Part shown: positions 8,750-16,654 of the stretch, in pieces
How positions within the stretch are numbered: position 1 is the first letter of the stretch
Layout of the letters: each line of letters starts with the position of its first letter
Source: CAYNRG01 sp964399545
Lineage (GTDB): Bacteria > Bacillota_I > Bacilli_A > Erysipelotrichales > Erysipelotrichaceae
Assembly: GCA_964399545.1 (NCBI GenBank)
Contig: CAYNRG010000002.1
Coordinates: forward strand, 1 to 64,000
DNA length: 64,000 bases
Direction: 5' to 3'
Notes under the pieces: generated by a model
What the model saw: the letters and a program-made list of their open reading frames with translations, nothing else
The model's database searches: none
What the model was told of the DNA's origin: nothing
Program-made: the position numbers and the translations under genes

Positions 8750-9017
8750 AAATATAACTCCCCTTTCTTTTTTCGAACTTGCTCCATTATATCAAATTTT
8801 CAAAAAATAGAAAGAAGAAGATATAAAGCTGTTCCCTAGAATCTCTGATAATAAATCTATCTATCCTCAGGATTATTAATTAAAGAGTATAAAATTCAAC
8901 TAAACTACAGCGTTAACCTGTTAGGACTCATTCTATCCCTATGTGCATTTAGCATATTTTGCATAATAAAATCCCCTGACATTTAGTACTTAATCGATTT
9001 ATACTAGTAGTCCTATT
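8750..9017. other. Non-coding interval between the MATE gene and the first PTS operon
   Basis: AT-rich stretch with no credible reading frame. The right end holds a possible hairpin (AATCCCC 8970-8976 with GGGGATT 9018-9024) that may terminate the PTS operon on the minus strand. Confidence 0.4.
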
Positions 9018-9024
9018 GGGGATT
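8970..9024 (-). terminator. Possible terminator of the first PTS operon
   Basis: Minus strand: AATCCCC ... GGGGATT followed by TTATTATG. The enclosed 40 bases also hold TAGTA/TACTA inverted elements. The loop is long for an intrinsic terminator. Confidence 0.4.
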
Positions 9025-9047
9025 CTTTCTAAATTAATTCTACTTTT

Positions 9048-9440
9048 TTATTCTTTTATGTATTGATTACAATAAACCATACTCTCTTTTGCTTCACAAA
9101 TCGATGTTTTTATTAGGTTTTCTGTGTTGGGTTCCAACGATAAAGCAACACTTAGAATCAAGGATAAGTTAGTTCCTGTCACCACATGTACATACTCGTA
9201 TTGATTCGCTAGAAAAAATAAATTCGTGTTCACGCTACCACCTAATAAATCTGTAAAGATAACATAATCTGCCGAAGCATCTTTTTTTATCTGTTCTTCA
9301 ATAAGAGATACAAAATCGATATCTTCTTCTGTATAACAAGAGTATGCCGTTATATTATCTTTCTTTCCTACAATAATTCGCAGAGCATCTTCAAACCCTC
9401 GGGCTAAGCACCCATGTGTTGCAATAATAATGTTTCTCAT
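9048..9440 (-). CDS. PTS mannose-family EIIA, first cluster
   Basis: A 130-residue cytoplasmic IIA domain that takes phosphate from HPr on His9 (ATHGCLARGF) and passes it to the IIB partner. The VIFTDLLGGSVNTNL stretch is a conserved EIIA-Man feature. It is the last gene of the seven-gene operon GntR-IIB-SIS-SIS-IIC-IID-IIA and abuts the IID stop. It may also serve the second PTS set, which lacks its own IIA (inference). Confidence 0.9.
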   Translation of the reverse strand: MRNIIIATHGCLARGFEDALRIIVGKKDNITAYSCYTEEDIDFVSLIEEQIKKDASADYVIFTDLLGGSVNTNLFFLANQYEYVHVVTGTNLSLILSVALSLEPNTENLIKTSICEAKESMVYCNQYIKE

Positions 9441-10259
9441 TTAGAAAATTCCTAGCCATGCAAACAAAATCCCCGCAACAATTGATCCTAATAAAATCCA
9501 GTTTATTTTAATACCTTTCTTAATAAAATAATACATAATTCCAAATGCTAATAGAGATAAAGATTGTGGCATAATCTTATCAAAAAAGTCTGCCTGCAAT
9601 GAAATTTCTGCAGTTCCAGAAGTAACCACTAAAGGGGTTTGAAGTCCAATCATCGTAGCAACCATGCACCCAACAACCATTAACCCTACAATTGAAGCAT
9701 AGTAAGTCACCTTTTCCATTAGTCCTTCTTCTAAAATTTTCTGAATGTATTTCGTTCCTGCATCATAACCCAAGAATATCAGATTATATCGAATAAGGAA
9801 ATGAGGAATATTATATGCTAACAAAGCCACAACTGGTCCTAATAGACTTCCTTGTAGTGCAAAATGAATTCCTAATCCTGCCGCAATAACCTTTAACGTT
9901 CCCCAAAAGAAACTATCTCCAATTCCTGATAAAGGACCCATTAATGCCGTTTTCACTAAGTTAATAGATTTCTCATCAAAGTCATCATGCTGCTCATTTT
10001 CATTTTCCATTGCTACAGAAATTCCTAAGACAAAGGTTGAAATATGTGGCGTGATATTGAAAAACTCAAAATGACGCTCCACTGCCGCTCTTTGATCTTC
10101 TGGATTGGTGTAAATTTTCTTCAAGGCCGGAATCATACAGTAGGCATAAGCTAAACTCATCTGCTTTGCATAATTCCATGAAGCTTGAATAGTAAGTGAT
10201 CTCCAAAATATTTTTCGTAACTCTTTTTTTCCAACTCTCTCTTTCATTCGATTATTCAT
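9441..10259 (-). CDS. PTS mannose-family EIID, first cluster
   Basis: A 272-residue integral membrane IID subunit. The N-terminal block FWRSLTIQASWNYAKQMSLAYAY and the central ALMGPLSGIGDSFFWGT are hallmarks of EIID-Man. It forms the sugar channel with IIC. The ATG at 10259 overlaps the IIC stop codon by a few bases, with AGGAGG 13 bases upstream. Confidence 0.92.
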   Translation of the reverse strand: MNNRMKERVGKKELRKIFWRSLTIQASWNYAKQMSLAYAYCMIPALKKIYTNPEDQRAAVERHFEFFNITPHISTFVLGISVAMENENEQHDDFDEKSINLVKTALMGPLSGIGDSFFWGTLKVIAAGLGIHFALQGSLLGPVVALLAYNIPHFLIRYNLIFLGYDAGTKYIQKILEEGLMEKVTYYASIVGLMVVGCMVATMIGLQTPLVVTSGTAEISLQADFFDKIMPQSLSLLAFGIMYYFIKKGIKINWILLGSIVAGILFAWLGIF

Positions 10260-11004
10260 TGGTTCTCATTCCTCCTTTGCTAGATTGAATTTCCATAATC
10301 GCTACCATGATTAAAGATAAAATAGCTACTGCAATAATATCCAAATTAGCATAGGCTGCTAAGACAAAACCTAGAGCGAAAAATGGAACCATTTTCTTGT
10401 TTAGCATCATACTTGCAAGCAAAGCAAATCCCAATGCCGGAATTAAACTTGAAGCAACTTTCAATCCATCCATTACCACTTGTGGAATAGATGTAATAAT
10501 TGTATTCACAAAATCCACACCAAAGTAAACTCCCAAAAAGACAACAACAAACCCATTTAGGAAAAACATTAATGTTGTTGGTACTAAATGGTAAAACGCA
10601 ATGACTTTGTTATTTCCTGTATCATGATAATTTTTTTCTGCTTTTTGTACAATGGACGCATTTACAATTCGAATCAAAATTCCAATTTGTTGAGATAATA
10701 ACGAAACCGGAAGCGCCAGAGCTAAAGCAGTCTCAGTTCCACTATTTGTTAAAATTGCTAGCGAACACGCTAAGACAGATCCAGTCACGATATCTGGTGG
10801 AATTGCTGCACCGATAGTGACCGTGCCTAAAAAGATTAATTCTAAAGTTGCTCCTATTACAAGCGCAGTCTCTATGTCCCCCAAAACAAACCCAACTAAG
10901 GTACACATCACAATAGGTCTATCGATCATAGAGACACCCATAATCCTCGAATCTAAAACACCTATGCCTGCAATAATTCCTAACAATACTGCCTCTAAAA
11001 ACAT
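10252..11004 (-). CDS. PTS mannose-family EIIC, first cluster
   Basis: A 250-residue membrane IIC subunit with about seven membrane helices and the usual GATLELIFLGTVTIGAAIPPD core. ATG at 11004 preceded by AAGGAGGATACTTT. Operon context suggests the substrate is an Amadori-type amino-sugar adduct, but nothing in the IIC itself shows this. Confidence 0.92.
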   Translation of the reverse strand: MFLEAVLLGIIAGIGVLDSRIMGVSMIDRPIVMCTLVGFVLGDIETALVIGATLELIFLGTVTIGAAIPPDIVTGSVLACSLAILTNSGTETALALALPVSLLSQQIGILIRIVNASIVQKAEKNYHDTGNNKVIAFYHLVPTTLMFFLNGFVVVFLGVYFGVDFVNTIITSIPQVVMDGLKVASSLIPALGFALLASMMLNKKMVPFFALGFVLAAYANLDIIAVAILSLIMVAIMEIQSSKGGMRTNE

Positions 11005-11023
11005 AAAGTATCCTCCTTATTTT

Positions 11024-11995
11024 CTAATAATTTTCTAATTTCCACATATATCTTCTTTGTGTCAATGGATGCTCTCTTGCTACAGCTAAGCATTCCGCAT
11101 ATTCTCTTAAAACTCCAGTTAATAACATTGGATTAAAGAAATCTACTACATGACTATCAATGGCTGAACTTAAACCAAAATCTTTTGCATCAATTACAAT
11201 AAATTTCTTTCCGAATCGATTAAGGAAATCTAAAGCCCTACTGTCAAGCTCTCTTGTCTTTCCTTCATTCATTAACAAAATAAACGGAACATCTGTATCT
11301 GTAATTTCAAATGGTCCATGGAAAAACTCTCCCGCATTAATTCCATTTGAATTAATCCACTGCATTTCCATCAACAAACAAATTGCATAAGCATAAGCCA
11401 CTTCAGTGGATGCTCCACTTGCCATTACATAAATTAACTTTTCATCTTTGTACTCCTCAGCAAAACGAAGTGCATTTTTCTTTGACATCATGACTGCTTG
11501 TTTGATAAGTTCATAAATCTTATCAAATCCATCCATCGCTTGATCATAATATTCATAATTCTCAAAAGCATGCATAATTTCAAAAGCTAGCCCTAATACA
11601 GTACCCATCTTTTCACACTTTTGATATGACTCACTAAGCCAATTATAGGTAATTACCTCCTTCGCACTTTTTGCAAGAGCAGAAGACTCATCATTAGTCA
11701 CCGCAATCACATGGGCTCCACAGCTTGAAGCTAATTTAGCTGCCTCTACCGTTTCTGGGGTTCCTCCTCCATGCGAACAAGTAATTACAATGCTATTTTT
11801 AGATAGTTTCTCGGGAGTTTGGTGTACAAATTCATTAGCTGTGTAATGAAAGATATGCAGCTGCTTTGCTACCGTTTGCATAAAATATTTAGCCGGATAT
11901 AATTCTGCTTTGCTTGCTCCACACCCAACTAGAAAAACACTGTCTATATTTTTCTCTGCTTTCTTTATTCTTTCAATAATTTCTTTTCCGTTCAT
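11024..11995 (-). CDS. SIS-domain deglycase, FrlB/GfrF-like
   Basis: A 323-residue protein with two SIS folds. It resembles FrlB and GfrF, which cleave fructoselysine 6-phosphate into lysine and glucose 6-phosphate: FLVGCGASKAELYPAKYF near residue 20, GGGTPETVEAAKLA, the strongly conserved NAGEFFHGPFEITDTDVPF, and the C-terminal LTQRRYMWKLENY that parallels the family end. Its partner is the adjacent SIS protein, and both sit inside a mannose-PTS operon, the same arrangement as gfrABCDEF of Salmonella and the Enterococcus system. The exact substrate (fructoselysine or another Amadori product) is inference. Confidence 0.75.
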   Translation of the reverse strand: MNGKEIIERIKKAEKNIDSVFLVGCGASKAELYPAKYFMQTVAKQLHIFHYTANEFVHQTPEKLSKNSIVITCSHGGGTPETVEAAKLASSCGAHVIAVTNDESSALAKSAKEVITYNWLSESYQKCEKMGTVLGLAFEIMHAFENYEYYDQAMDGFDKIYELIKQAVMMSKKNALRFAEEYKDEKLIYVMASGASTEVAYAYAICLLMEMQWINSNGINAGEFFHGPFEITDTDVPFILLMNEGKTRELDSRALDFLNRFGKKFIVIDAKDFGLSSAIDSHVVDFFNPMLLTGVLREYAECLAVAREHPLTQRRYMWKLENY

Positions 11996-12005
11996 TTTTT
12001 CTCTC

Positions 12006-12995
12006 CTATTTACTATTCATTTTTGTATGAAACATTGGATCTTTGGCGATCGATGGATCAATTCCATTTTCTAGTGGAATAAGCGCCGAAAGTAATTGAA
12101 ATGGCAAGATTAAAACTAGCCCCTCCAACTTTGTCAGCTCTATGTCTGTCCATTCACCTATTTTCAAGGTATAAATTTGAGTTGTCCACTCCGATATAAT
12201 TTCTTTTAACTTATTGATTTTATCTACTTCTTTACCACTTTGAATAAAGAATAAACACGAATTTTCATTACACGCATTATACACACCGTGAATGTATTCA
12301 TTTAATTCCACACAACTCACTGGAACTCGCAATGTTTCAACCATCTTCAATGCGGCCTCAAGTCCAATACCTAGTTGTTCTGATGTACAAACTACTCGAA
12401 TATCTCGGCAGTCCTTCATCCTTTCTTTTTTACCCTCTACCCATTGTTCAACCTGACTCATAATCTCATCAAATTCTTGGTAAATTTGTTCCATCTCCAT
12501 TTCTAGTTGATGCAATTCAAGGTGATAGTGGTGAAACAGAAATAACATAAGTGTCATTACAGTTGCGCTAAAGCCCTTTGTTTTTGCAACCGGAATTTCC
12601 TCATTACATTGAACATTTATATTGTCCTGACCAATCTCGCTCAACGAGTTTCTATCACTGCCCGTCACTGTCAATATTTGTATTCCTAATGATTTTGCTT
12701 CCTGCGCAATATCAATCACCGTTTTACTTTTACCACTTTGACTAACACAGATGACTAAAGATGTTTCAGGAATATATTTAAAATCCACTTGGTATGGATA
12801 CAATGCATCGATCTTATGCACTCCCTCTTGTTTTAACTTATTTACACAAGCCAAGCATGCATGATAAGAAGATCCTGTTCCGACTAAAATAACCTCTGTT
12901 TTTCCTTTTGTCTTTTCTGCTAAATCCTTAATTTTTGAGTTGTTTTTTAACACTCTAGAAATGGTTTCTTTTGTTTCATAGATACTCGCTCTCAT
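12006..12995 (-). CDS. SIS-domain protein, GfrE/AgaS-like deglycase
   Basis: A 329-residue double-SIS protein. Motifs: VILVGTGSSYHACLACVNKL, CVSQSGKSKTVIDIAQEA, AKTKGFSATVMTLMLF, CVELNEYIHGVYNA and the C-terminal DPSIAKDPMFHTKMNSK. This pattern fits the GlmS-isomerase-like group that includes GfrE (glucoselysine 6-phosphate deglycase). Its ATG overlaps the stop codon of the IIB gene (TGATG), so translation is coupled. Together with the FrlB-like neighbour it suggests that two related glycated substrates are handled. Confidence 0.7.
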   Translation of the reverse strand: MRASIYETKETISRVLKNNSKIKDLAEKTKGKTEVILVGTGSSYHACLACVNKLKQEGVHKIDALYPYQVDFKYIPETSLVICVSQSGKSKTVIDIAQEAKSLGIQILTVTGSDRNSLSEIGQDNINVQCNEEIPVAKTKGFSATVMTLMLFLFHHYHLELHQLEMEMEQIYQEFDEIMSQVEQWVEGKKERMKDCRDIRVVCTSEQLGIGLEAALKMVETLRVPVSCVELNEYIHGVYNACNENSCLFFIQSGKEVDKINKLKEIISEWTTQIYTLKIGEWTDIELTKLEGLVLILPFQLLSALIPLENGIDPSIAKDPMFHTKMNSK

Positions 12996-13459
12996 CAGTC
13001 AATCACCGCATTCAAAACTTCAATCTTATCATTTGGTAATTGTCTCACTTCCATTTGGACATTCATCTCTTTTAGCTTTTTTACATCTTCTAATTCTTCT
13101 GCATTTAAATACAGAGCTTTCCCATACTGAGATGATCCTTCTTTCTTTGCAATATTCCCAAAATTAATCACTCGAACCTCATCTAAGCTTGATGCTAATT
13201 CTCTTGCATCCTTGGTATTCCCAACAATCACAAAGACATCCTCTTCTGCTTTTTTAATAATTTCAATTGCTTCTTCACAAGAAACAATATCTAATTTTGA
13301 TCCAGGTGGCTTTGCCATCATTAATGCCATCTTTTGAATCGCATCTTTATTTGCATGGTCATTCGCAACAATAATATGATTGACTCCTAAGTAATTAACC
13401 CATGAGAATACTACTTGCCCATGCAACAATCTAAAGTCTATTCGCAATGCCTTAATCAT
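12995..13459 (-). CDS. PTS mannose-family EIIB, first cluster
   Basis: A 154-residue cytoplasmic IIB domain. The phosphorylated residue is His13 in RIDFRLLHGQV. The family blocks MMAKPPGSKLDI and VINFGNIAKKEGS are present. It is the first structural gene after the GntR regulator, 20 bases downstream of it, and shares a TGATG overlap with the next SIS gene. Confidence 0.92.
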   Translation of the reverse strand: MIKALRIDFRLLHGQVVFSWVNYLGVNHIIVANDHANKDAIQKMALMMAKPPGSKLDIVSCEEAIEIIKKAEEDVFVIVGNTKDARELASSLDEVRVINFGNIAKKEGSSQYGKALYLNAEELEDVKKLKEMNVQMEVRQLPNDKIEVLNAVID

Positions 13460-13479
13460 AGAACCTCCTTCTTGCCTTC

Positions 13480-14217
13480 TTATTTTTTCCTTGATTTCTT
13501 TTGTTCCAACACATAGCTGAATAAATCGGCCACATTAAAAGCTCTTGTCACTTTAATAACATCATCTTTATCGTCATATTCTACTTCAAAAACTTTAAAA
13601 GCTGGACTTCCTACTTTTTGTTTTAATAAATTTGCATTTTTTCCAACAAGACGTATCATTTCAATCCGAACTTCTGATCGAACCACTTGTGCATGATAAT
13701 GATCATGAATAATATTAAACAGTGATTCCTGTTCAAAGTTCACATCCAAAATTCCCTTGAATTTGGATTTTAACAAATATGTTTTTTCTACGGATATTGG
13801 TTCTTGATCTAATAGTCGAACACGCTCAATGATATAGACAGCTTCTCCTTGTTCAACATTCAAATAATGAGCTATTTTCTCATCTGCAATTCTTTCCTCT
13901 TTGCGAATCAATTTCACCTTTAAGTTCTCATATCCCGATTTCTTTAAATGCTCATTAAAACCCAATAAATCAATAAAATCTCGACTTATTTTTTTCTTCG
14001 AAACAAATGTACCCTTACCTACTACTCGTTTCACATATCCTTCTTGAACTAAGTGATCAATTGCTTTTCTTGCAGTCATTCTACTTACACCAAATTTTAT
14101 ACATAATTCTCTTTCAGATGGAATTCGCTGTTTCTCTAAATAGCTTCCTGCTTTAATTTTCCCAACTAAAAAATCAATGATTTGTTGATAAATTGGTGTC
14201 TCATCAATGTGCTCCAT
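13480..14217 (-). CDS. GntR/HutC-family regulator with UTRA domain
   Basis: A 245-residue repressor. Residues 1-70 form the GntR winged helix (ERIPSERELC-like block IPSERELCIKFGVSRMTARK); residues about 95-235 form a UTRA ligand-binding domain (IERVRLLDQEPISVEKTYL). UTRA ligands are usually phosphorylated substrates of the regulated pathway, here perhaps a glycated amino acid 6-phosphate (inference). It is the first gene of the operon it should control. The ATG at 14217 has AAGGTGAT upstream. The alternative ATG at 14253 lies inside the -10 box and is excluded. Confidence 0.88.
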   Translation of the reverse strand: MEHIDETPIYQQIIDFLVGKIKAGSYLEKQRIPSERELCIKFGVSRMTARKAIDHLVQEGYVKRVVGKGTFVSKKKISRDFIDLLGFNEHLKKSGYENLKVKLIRKEERIADEKIAHYLNVEQGEAVYIIERVRLLDQEPISVEKTYLLKSKFKGILDVNFEQESLFNIIHDHYHAQVVRSEVRIEMIRLVGKNANLLKQKVGSPAFKVFEVEYDDKDDVIKVTRAFNVADLFSYVLEQKKSRKK

Positions 14218-14231
14218 AATATCACCTTTTT

Positions 14232-14277
14232 GTAGTACTACTAATTTATTCATATCACATTAAAAATGATATTTCAA
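14232..14277 (-). promoter_or_regulatory. Promoter and operator of the first PTS operon
   Basis: Minus strand: TTGAAA (plus 14272-14277), 17-bp spacer, TATGAA (plus 14249-14254). The perfect 10-bp palindrome GTAGTACTAC (14232-14241) lies at the expected transcript start, with the GT...AC ends usual for GntR/HutC operators. A second small palindrome GTATATAC is at 14296-14303, upstream of -35. Confidence 0.6.
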
Positions 14278-14406
14278 CGCACCTTGACTATACCTGTATA
14301 TACCACTTAGCCTATTCTTTTGTATTACTAACATAACAGAGGCTATACAACTTTTTCCATTATTTTAACCACCTCAATTCCTTTTCATTTATTTCCTATG
14401 CAAATA

Positions 14407-14456
14407 AAAAAAGACCGAGGTCTCCTCAATCAAAGTGATTAAGACTATCTCGATCT
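14407..14456 (-). terminator. Terminator of the second PTS operon
   Basis: Minus strand: outer stem GATCGAG / CTCGGTC (one G-U), an inner GTCT/AGAC pair and AATCA/TGATT hairpin, then seven T. It lies about 40 bases after the IID stop codon. Confidence 0.85.
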
Positions 14457-14497
14457 AGAATTATTAATTTTTAAGAGAAAAATCTTTTCTTGTGCTG

Positions 14498-15295
14498 TTA
14501 TAAAATTCCCAAGAAAGAACAAACAATCGATAGTACAATCGTTCCAATAATTAGAATAACCGGACTCACTTGTTTCTTTTTGAGGAAATAGAACATTAAT
14601 AATGTATAAGCCATTGGAAGAAGGTTTGGGAAAATTGTATCTACAAAAGCTTCTTGAACACTTACTTCAATTCCACCTGCTACCGAAATTACAGGGAGTA
14701 ACGTAATATTTACATAAGAGGCGATTAGTGCACCTATAACTGTAACCCCCAAAATTGTGGCGGAATTAGCAATAATATCTGAGTTCTCTTGCAACATTTC
14801 AAAGGACTTGGTTCCTAGTCGATAGCCCATGTGCGTCCAAACAATTCTCAAAATCCAAATAGTTATATAAGTTGCTACAAAAAGAATTGGACCTAAAATT
14901 AATCCCTGTGATGCCAAGGAACAAGAGATTCCTGCAACAATCGGAAGAAGTGTAAACCAGAAAATAGCATCACCTATTCCAGCAATAGGACCAAATAAAG
15001 CTAATTTTAGCCCTCTAATTAAGCTACGATCTTCTTTCTTCTCTTCAAGAGAAATCAAAAGTCCCATTAAAAACCCAACAAGATTTGGATGTGTATTAAT
15101 GAACTCCAAGTTATCTGTCATCGCTTGAGATAATCCCTCTTTGTCATCTTGATAAATCTTTTCAAGATATGGTAATTGAGCTAATAGCCAACCTCCAGCT
15201 TGCATTCTTTCATAATTGAAAGAAGACTGCAGTAAAGAGGACCGAATTCCTAACATAGTAATTTCCTTTTTTGTAAGTTTTCTAGATTCCGACAT
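14498..15295 (-). CDS. PTS mannose-family EIID, second cluster
   Basis: A 265-residue membrane IID subunit with the conserved SSLLQSSFNYERMQAGGWL opening and ALFGPIAGIGDAIFWFTLLP core. ATG at 15295 is preferred over the in-frame GTG at 15304 because GGAGGTG lies 8 bases before it; the GTG overlaps that site. It overlaps the IIC end. Last gene of the IIB-IIC-IID set; no IIA gene accompanies it. Confidence 0.9.
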   Translation of the reverse strand: MSESRKLTKKEITMLGIRSSLLQSSFNYERMQAGGWLLAQLPYLEKIYQDDKEGLSQAMTDNLEFINTHPNLVGFLMGLLISLEEKKEDRSLIRGLKLALFGPIAGIGDAIFWFTLLPIVAGISCSLASQGLILGPILFVATYITIWILRIVWTHMGYRLGTKSFEMLQENSDIIANSATILGVTVIGALIASYVNITLLPVISVAGGIEVSVQEAFVDTIFPNLLPMAYTLLMFYFLKKKQVSPVILIIGTIVLSIVCSFLGIL

Positions 15296-16088
15296 TATTG
15301 TCACCTCCTTGAGTTTCTGCTGCTTGTTTTACAGCTTCTGCAATCGCTTCTTTTCTCGCCTTTGCATAGAAGAAATCAAATAAAGCGAAAGCCGTACCCA
15401 GTAATGCTACTGGTAATAAATTGCTCATCGAAATAAAGCTCATCATCAAGAATCCTGCAATAAAGAATGGGATATACTTCGCTTTCATCATAATTCTTAA
15501 AAGCATACCAAATCCAATTGCTGGTAAAATTCCACCCGCTACTTCTAATCCATGAATCAACTTCAACGGCATCCCATTCACAAGTTTTGTCATCGCATCT
15601 TGCGCTAAGTATGTACAAGAAAAAACAATCACGCCATAAGACAACGCGACAATTCCAATTGTCATTAAATTAATTCTAACAATCTTCTTCGTATCCCCTT
15701 GTTCTGCCGCCTTATCTGCTCCATTCATAAAGAATGAAAATGCTGAATAAAAGAATAAAATAATATATTGCATTAAAAATGAAAATGGTAAAGATAATCC
15801 TAGTGCAACTTCTGGACTTACACTTGTGGTATAAGCCAACGTAGTAGACATGAATCCTGCTAATACTGGATTGGGTGGTTGTGTGCCACCTGCTGGAGTT
15901 AATCCAGCAAAAGCCAACTCTGTTAAAGCTCCTGTCGCTAATCCAATTTGCACATCTCCTAGAATAATACCTGTTATCGTAGATACTACTAATGGACGAA
16001 AAATAAAGAAAGCTTCCAGCCAATAATCAATCCCGATAATAATTGCTGCAACAGCTAGCATAAGCCCCTGCATTAATGTAATTTGCAT
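15282..16088 (-). CDS. PTS mannose-family EIIC, second cluster
   Basis: A 268-residue membrane IIC subunit: LATGALTELAFAGLTPAGGTQPPNP is the family core loop. About seven membrane helices. ATG at 16088 with AAAGGAGATAAAATT upstream. Part of the sigma-54-controlled operon; substrate unknown. Confidence 0.9.
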   Translation of the reverse strand: MQITLMQGLMLAVAAIIIGIDYWLEAFFIFRPLVVSTITGIILGDVQIGLATGALTELAFAGLTPAGGTQPPNPVLAGFMSTTLAYTTSVSPEVALGLSLPFSFLMQYIILFFYSAFSFFMNGADKAAEQGDTKKIVRINLMTIGIVALSYGVIVFSCTYLAQDAMTKLVNGMPLKLIHGLEVAGGILPAIGFGMLLRIMMKAKYIPFFIAGFLMMSFISMSNLLPVALLGTAFALFDFFYAKARKEAIAEAVKQAAETQGGDNNVGI

Positions 16089-16109
16089 AATTTTATCTCC
16101 TTTTCTAAT

Positions 16110-16580
16110 TTAAATCTTCTCAATTATGTCCCCTGGAACATCTTGGCAATAAACATTGGCCCCTTGTTTTATCGCAAACCGTAAGTCTTCTAAATCCTGT
16201 TCATCTACATATACTTTTTTTGTAATAGGTTTTTTCCCATTTGAAAAATGCATATTCCCTACATTAATATCTTTTAAATAAACTCCTTTCTCCATTAATG
16301 CTCGAACAGTCGCAGGCGTTCTGACTACGAGGAAAATCTTTTGTTCTGGAGCTGCTTTCCCAATAACTTCCGCGGTCTTATTAACTGTAAAGAAACGAAT
16401 CCCCACTCCACTGGATTTTGCTGTAAATGACATCAGCTGTTGTTGTAGTTGATCTTGTGCTGTTTCATCATCACACACAACAATTAGATTAGCTCCAATT
16501 GTCTTTGTCCATGTGACTCCCACTTGTCCATGAACTAACCGATTATCAATACGAGTTAATAGAATATTGTTCTTTTCCAC
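16110..16580 (-). CDS. PTS mannose-family EIIB, second cluster
   Basis: A 156-residue IIB domain with phospho-acceptor His17 in TRIDNRLVHGQVG. The start is the GTG at 16580, with AAGGAGGTG seven bases upstream; longer frames run across the sigma-54 promoter and are excluded. It is close in sequence to the orphan IIB at 20675-21178 (shared VTWTKTIGANLIVVCDDE / GPWSASIGANVLIVVDD and the MHYKKGK-type end). First gene of the operon downstream of levR. Confidence 0.9.
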   Translation of the reverse strand: MEKNNILLTRIDNRLVHGQVGVTWTKTIGANLIVVCDDETAQDQLQQQLMSFTAKSSGVGIRFFTVNKTAEVIGKAAPEQKIFLVVRTPATVRALMEKGVYLKDINVGNMHFSNGKKPITKKVYVDEQDLEDLRFAIKQGANVYCQDVPGDIIEKI

Positions 16581-16607
16581 ACATCCACCTCCTTCACTAT
16601 TTATCAT

Positions 16608-16623
16608 AGCAAAAAGCGTGCCA
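16608..16623 (-). promoter_or_regulatory. Sigma-54 (-24/-12) promoter of the second PTS operon
   Basis: Minus strand TGGCACGCTTTTTGCT, an exact match to the RpoN consensus TGGCACG-N4-TTGCW with the required 10 bases between GG and GC. The predicted transcript start is near 16598, about 18 bases before the IIB start codon. It lies in the 74-base gap between levR and the IIB gene. Confidence 0.9.
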
Positions 16624-16654
16624 ACTCTTTTGTGACACACTTTTACTCCTTTGT

